47,225 nucleotides of DNA from Tubiluchus corallicola (Eukaryota; Priapulida; Priapulimorpha; Priapulimorphida; Tubiluchidae): assembly GCA_030141605.1 (NCBI GenBank), contig JAQGDQ010001250.1, forward strand, positions 5,001 through 52,225, read 5' to 3'. Numbering within the stretch: position 1 is the stretch's first letter; each line of letters starts with the position of its first letter. This document shows, piece by piece, positions 43,020 through 47,225 of the stretch. The notes below the pieces were generated by a model, which was not told the DNA's origin, ran no database searches, and saw nothing but the letters and a program-made list of their open reading frames with translations. Made by a program: the position numbers and the translations under genes.

Positions 43020-43963
43020 TAGTTCAAGTGCTGAATTATCATAATCCATAATTTTAGGTTCGAATTGCTCACCCCTCACTCCAAGGGAAAATTCCTAAAC
43101 TTTTTAAACAGTTTTCTTCGTAAGATCATTCGTAAGAACTTACGCTAGATATCGTAAGTTATGAAACTTCTAAACTGTTTTTTTCTGCAAAGAAGTGATA
43201 AATTAAGATACTTACTTCGCAACTTTAAGAAAGCAAGAACATTTCTAAGCGTGAAAAAATGGCTTGCATTGCTTTTGGAGTTGAAGACGACTATTCAGGA
43301 AAAGTGACTGCACTCGATCGCTCCACTGTATAGGAACTATCTACGATACATTGAACTTTCAGCTTTTTTGGAAAGGACTGCCTTTTAAACAACTTTTAAC
43401 TTTTTAACTAAAACGGAAGCTGACAAAGGCTGACCGGTGTAAGTGTTAAACAGAGGTGATGCTTTCCACCTGCCTCCCATAGAAACAACAACTAGTCTTT
43501 GTGGCACAAAGAAGACCATGTGCGAGCGGAGCTTGCCTCGAACATGCGGGGTATGTGTCGTTCCATGTATTATTTGATTGTATATATGTTCAAGTATAAT
43601 GAACACTAAACTAGATCCTTTGTCGAGAATTAGTAACTAGTTATGCATAACTTCAAACTTTCAGCTTTTTTGGAAAGGACTGCCTTTTAAACAACTTTTA
43701 ACTATTTAACTGAAAACGGAAGCTGAAAATATCAGGTTTTACTGCAGGAGGTACTGGGTGGTTGTCCTAAAGAAAAATTTACCTGAATTTTGTATTGATC
43801 CAGTCAGTTATTGCAAATTTTTTAGAGAAAAACCACTTATAGAGATACTTCAGGGAACTGACTAATACTTGAAACTTGGAACTGGAGAGTCTGACAAGAG
43901 GTTCTCTCCTGGCTTAACTCTAACAATAAATATACAATTTACAAAATTGAGAGCTGAGTTCTT
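43020..43963. repeat. Spacer with a 72-bp duplicated block
   Basis: About 43355-43428 and 43656-43727 share CTTTCAGCTTTTTTGGAAAG, GACTGCCTTTTAAACAACTT and CGGAAGCTGA in direct orientation, 300 bp apart. No gene is recognised; the - strand open frame at 43385-43606 overlaps the first copy. Confidence 0.6.
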
Positions 43964-44347
43964 TGCGGCACTTACAAAACTATACAATGCGGAACTTACA
44001 AAAGTATGCAATGCGGAACTTACAAAAGTATGCAATGCGGCACTTACAAAAGTATGCAATGCGGCACTTACAAAAGTATGCAATGCGGCACTTACAAAAG
44101 TATGCAATGCGGCACTTACAAAAGTATGCAATGCAGCACTTACAAAAGTATGCAATGCGGCGCTTACAAAAGTATGCAATGCAGCACTTACAAAAGTATG
44201 CAATGCGGCACTTACAAAAGTATGCAATGCGGCACTTACAAAAGTATGCAATGCGGCACTTACAAAAGTATGCAATGCGGCACTTACAAAAGTATGCAAT
44301 GCAGCACTTACAAAAGTATGCAATGCGGCACTTACAAAAGTATGTAA
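43964..44347. repeat. 24-bp minisatellite, about 16 copies, open in several frames
   Basis: Units of ACTTACAAAAGTATGCAATG followed by CGGC. As 24 is a multiple of 3 and the unit lacks stops in most frames, long open frames appear on both strands (for example 43869-44411, 43963-44499, 43862-44323). No promoter, splice site or family similarity supports translation. Variation is limited to CGG/CAG and CAC/GAA/CGC positions. Confidence 0.95.
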
Positions 44348-44687
44348 TGCAAATGTTTCGAGTGTTTGTGCGTGTGTTGGTTTTTCGCCAGTTATTACAC
44401 AAGTTTGCTGAACGCAGTTTGCATAAGTTTGCTAGCAGCAAAAGAGGAATTAAACGTGTGAGTGCAGCACAATTAATAAAATACATTTATAAGGAATAAA
44501 ATTAAAACGATCTTGCATAGAATCAGAGGAATCACAGACATAGTGTTATAAAACGTGGTGTAGAAATTAAATTGTAATGTGACGTGTGGATACATTCTGC
44601 TGTTTATGTGTAATGAACAAGAAAAAATGAACTAGGTAAGGTACTAGCTAGTTGTTAAAACAGTTACTATCTCAACAGCTTGGGATG
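44348..44687. other. Intergenic, no gene seen
   Basis: AT-rich spacer after the 24-bp array. Confidence 0.4.
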
Positions 44688-44790
44688 CGAGGCATTGTCA
44701 AGTGTACACAACTGCCTTGTCTGGTACACTTGACCTCTGACCTATAACCTATAGTCACTATCAATCGCCGGAACTGTGAAAAGGCTGATT
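44688..44790. repeat. Rearranged fragment of dispersed family B
   Basis: The left part (GCGAGGCATTGTCAAGTGTA) is inverted relative to 6560-6590. The right part (ACACTTGACCTCTGACC then GTGAAAAGGCTGATT) is in the forward sense. The two ends of the element thus lie close together as a foldback, the interior lost. Confidence 0.55.
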
Positions 44791-45480
44791 GTAAGCGCAA
44801 TCAAATACTGGTTAAGTATACTGAATCATCCGCCATTCTCATTAGTGTATCTAGCATACTTGCAAAATGTTCAACTTCTGGAACATAATACCGACTGTTT
44901 CCTGAAATTTATCACAGATATTTTAAATCATACAGGATTCTCACACATTTGGGAGGCTCAAAGTACAGAGTCGATCACGCCCAAACAAACCTATTAATTT
45001 ACTGAAATCAAAACTGCAAACTAACTATTGCAAATTACTGGAAGGAAAATGAAACCGAAGAAAGTGGTAAAAACATTAATGAAAAGAATAAGCTACGAAC
45101 TTATTCAAAGTTTAAAAATGAATTCGTAGAAGAAAAATACTTATTGCTAATAAAAAAAAAACCTGTTAAAAGAGTAAACTTTACAATGTTGTGTCTTAGC
45201 TCACACAACCTCCTTATTGAAAACTGTCGATTCACCAAACATAAAATCTTCCTTAACAACAGATTACGCCATTTTTGTAAACATCAAAAAAAGCTGATGA
45301 TGAAAAACATTTAATTCTTGAATGTAACTATAATAATGATTTAAGACAGAGTCTGTTTTCTCATGTCAATGAAATTTTCTCAAACTTTATTAATCCTATG
45401 TTACAGGAAAACTTAATATTTCATATAAATGGAAATGAAAGTGAACTTGTAAAATTTACTTCAAACTATAGACTGTTTTA
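44785..45480 (+). pseudogene. Decayed LINE C-terminal region, second family
   Basis: Read in shifting frames on the + strand: IKYWLSILNHPPFSLVYLAY then FITDILNHTGFSHIWEAQ; further on KLRTYSKFKNEFVEEKYLL, LCLSSHNLLIENCRF and DEKHLILECNYNNDLRQSLF. The order Y-WL-LL, GF-xx-W, LRTY-xx-FK, SSHNL-IE, and EHLILEC-xY-xx-LR is the post-polymerase region of non-LTR retrotransposons. Several frameshifts and stops interrupt it, and no polymerase core (YADD) is present upstream. It starts at the end of the family B fragment. Confidence 0.7.
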
Positions 45481-46260
45481 AAAGAAGTGTGGAAGTTGGA
45501 ATTGTATATTACAGTTAGGTGCTGCCATCTATGGGCTAATCCTGTTACATTCTACCAGCTAACTTACCCCCAGTATAATTGTATGGTCCAGTGAATGCAT
45601 ATTCACTGGTTCTCTCCCTATTTTAAAGTAATGGTTGTTGTGAAGCGTGTGCAAGTGTGCATAGGTCACCTATAGCTATATATACTGACTGTTTTTGCTT
45701 TCTAGTTACTCTCACGCTCACTCTCAGTGCATTACAACAGTCATACTACTCATCTCTCTTTAAACTCTCACTCTCTCAATCTCAGTGTTCAGTGCAGCAG
45801 TCGTGCTACTCATGTGTCTTTAGTTTAATAAACACTTTTCAGTTTTGTGCAGTGCAACTATGTATTATAGATTTTTACTCTTGTTCATACTTCTTAAACT
45901 CAATCATTACAAAGTGAGTGATCTACAACTTTAAACATGACTTTCACAAGAAGAAAATAATATCTTAGTCACAGAAAATCACATCTAATTAATAGCAAAG
46001 GCGCATTATTTTTGCTTTACATTTATGCACGTTTTTGATTTGATAATTTTCGTTTAGATTCACTACTTATATAATGTAAAATCATATGCTCATTTGTTAT
46101 CCCAAAAAATTTTACTAATAATAAGGGTGGCTGATTAAAATAAGCTTCGTCACCCTTCGCTTCAATTGTATTTTGTAATTTAGTAATAACTAGAAGTGTG
46201 ATATGTACAAAAGGGAAAATAACATGAACTTTAATCTGAATCTGATCTGACATTATTGCA
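45481..46260. other. Intergenic, no gene seen
   Basis: Short open frames on both strands are unrecognised. GGTGCTGCCATCTATGGG at 45520 matches the recurring end motif of the intron 1 foldback. Confidence 0.4.
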
Positions 46261-46600
46261 ATTATATTGTTGCGGGCACTCTTAGTCAGGGTTGGCTTTG
46301 CGCATGCGCGTCATTTGCTGTAAAAGCAGTGAGCACGTAGTTTTCTACGTCTCTGTCGTGTCGTCACGTCCACTATGTGTGCTGCTCTTTCCAGTGCCTA
46401 GTAGTGGTTGTCATTTTGGTAGGTACGGCATAGTTTGAATATAATTAATTATCTTTTGTCTTTCTCTCTCGTGCACTCCTCCCTGGTAGGATGCAATGCG
46501 GTCAAACGAAGGCTGACTGCTCGACCGTCTTCGCGTCCTTCGACCCCCTGGCGGCTCCCAGGGCAGGACTCCGCAACAATATTATTTTTGCAAATGCGCA
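46261..46600 (+). promoter_or_regulatory. Possible promoter/5' exon region with NRF1-like site
   Basis: TTGCGCATGCGCGTCA at about 46297-46312 matches the NRF1 palindrome, common in broadly expressed promoters. It lies at the start of a locally GC-richer stretch with a candidate donor TTTG/GTAGGT near 46418. No coding start is recognised. A transposon end is an alternative. Confidence 0.3.
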
Positions 46601-47225
46601 ACTATTATTAACTGTTTAGCCTCTACTGTTTCTTTTATTGTTTAATAATTATGACGATTATACCCAAGTGTTGGGATGCCGTGAATGTTGTGTGATTTAT
46701 ATGTACATTGTATTGTATATTGTATTGTGTATTGTATTGTGTTGTCAGTCGATAGACTATAAATTCTAGCAGCTGTCCATTCTCAACATGCACTGGCATA
46801 AGATGTGCTTGTGGAGCGAATTACCTGCAGATGCAATTCTAATGGCTTCTTTCAGACAGACTGTTTTCCACCATTTTACTATCCAAGAGCACGCATTTAA
46901 ATCCTTGCGCCTCGTATATACTTTATTTGTTTTTAGCGTTTAATCGTATTTGTAGACAATTTTTGTCATTTAAGTAATTTGTCTTGAATACGTTGTCATT
47001 TCTTACAATGTAATTTTTATTTTAGCTCTGTGTGTCTACTACTGGATGGATAACAGGCAGTGATCTGTTTGAGGATTTAGTTCCTTGCTGTCATCCATGG
47101 CACATCCATGGCTACCATAAGCGGTAGGTACAACCTTCCATTGGTAGGATAACCAGTGGTAGGGTTACCAAAGACGCAATCAGAAAAATTACCCATTCAT
47201 TTGATTCAAATTACATTAATTTCTA
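46601..47225. other. Right flank, no gene seen
   Basis: AT-rich. A short TTGTATTG repeat lies at 46707-46740, and the local inverted pair CCATGG-CACAT-CCATGG at about 47095-47112. Confidence 0.4.

Noticed and set aside
43862-44499. Long repetitive open frames on both strands
   Set aside because: Produced by a stop-free 24-bp unit; no splice, start context or family support.
46023-46253. - strand 76-codon open frame (DEAYFNQPPLLL)
   Set aside because: No family recognised, AT-rich, no splice or start support; kept as unexplained.

Overview
The window is metazoan nuclear DNA, most likely from an invertebrate. Genes are split by GT-AG introns. The sequence is AT-rich and crowded with tandem repeats and short non-autonomous DNA transposons. 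No bacterial-style operons, rRNA operon or CRISPR array is present. The species cannot be fixed from the sequence alone.

Two protein genes are recognisable, and only by assembling exons. (1) On the + strand, six exons encode an FBXO4-like F-box protein (F-box plus the atypical small-GTPase-like domain). Their order along the DNA is circularly permuted. The 3' half (exons 4-6; 18229-19574) lies upstream of the 5' half (exons 1-3; 20446-23786), although the exon 3/exon 4 splice phases and protein homology fit each other. (2) On the - strand, 40433 down to 27349, six exons form a complete 384-residue WSCD1/2-like type II membrane sulfotransferase. It has a signal anchor, a shortened WSC domain and PAPS-binding motifs. 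A 31-nt microexon is needed to keep the frame.

Layout: 1-4.4 kb, 37-bp and 97-bp minisatellites. 4.4-11.6 kb, pogo-like, piggyBac-like and Helitron-like repeats plus two more arrays. 12-17.7 kb, microsatellite, 21-bp and 138-bp arrays, a broken LINE fragment and a pogo-like MITE. 17.7-23.8 kb, the permuted FBXO4 exons, bracketed and interrupted by TTAA-flanked MITEs, with an 80-bp-arm foldback and two tRNA-like sequences in its introns. 23.8-27.3 kb, repeats. 27.3-40.4 kb, the WSCD-like gene, whose introns hold a nested hAT MITE, a pogo-like element, a 106-bp satellite starting next to a splice donor, an 85-bp array, a 5S-derived retroposon and a 119-bp array interrupted by a GT-rich VNTR. 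40.8-47.2 kb, an inverted Helitron-like copy, GA repeats, 35-bp and 24-bp arrays, a pogo-like MITE and a decayed LINE C-terminus.

The two genes converge, but nothing in the sequence links their functions (ubiquitin-ligase substrate adaptor versus Golgi sulfotransferase). The main point of interest is the FBXO4 permutation. All six exons lie between two same-orientation pogo-like MITEs (about 17.2 and 25.1 kb), and exons 4-6 lie between two same-orientation piggyBac-like MITEs. This layout fits a tandem duplication, reinsertion of a circular DNA intermediate, or an assembly error.
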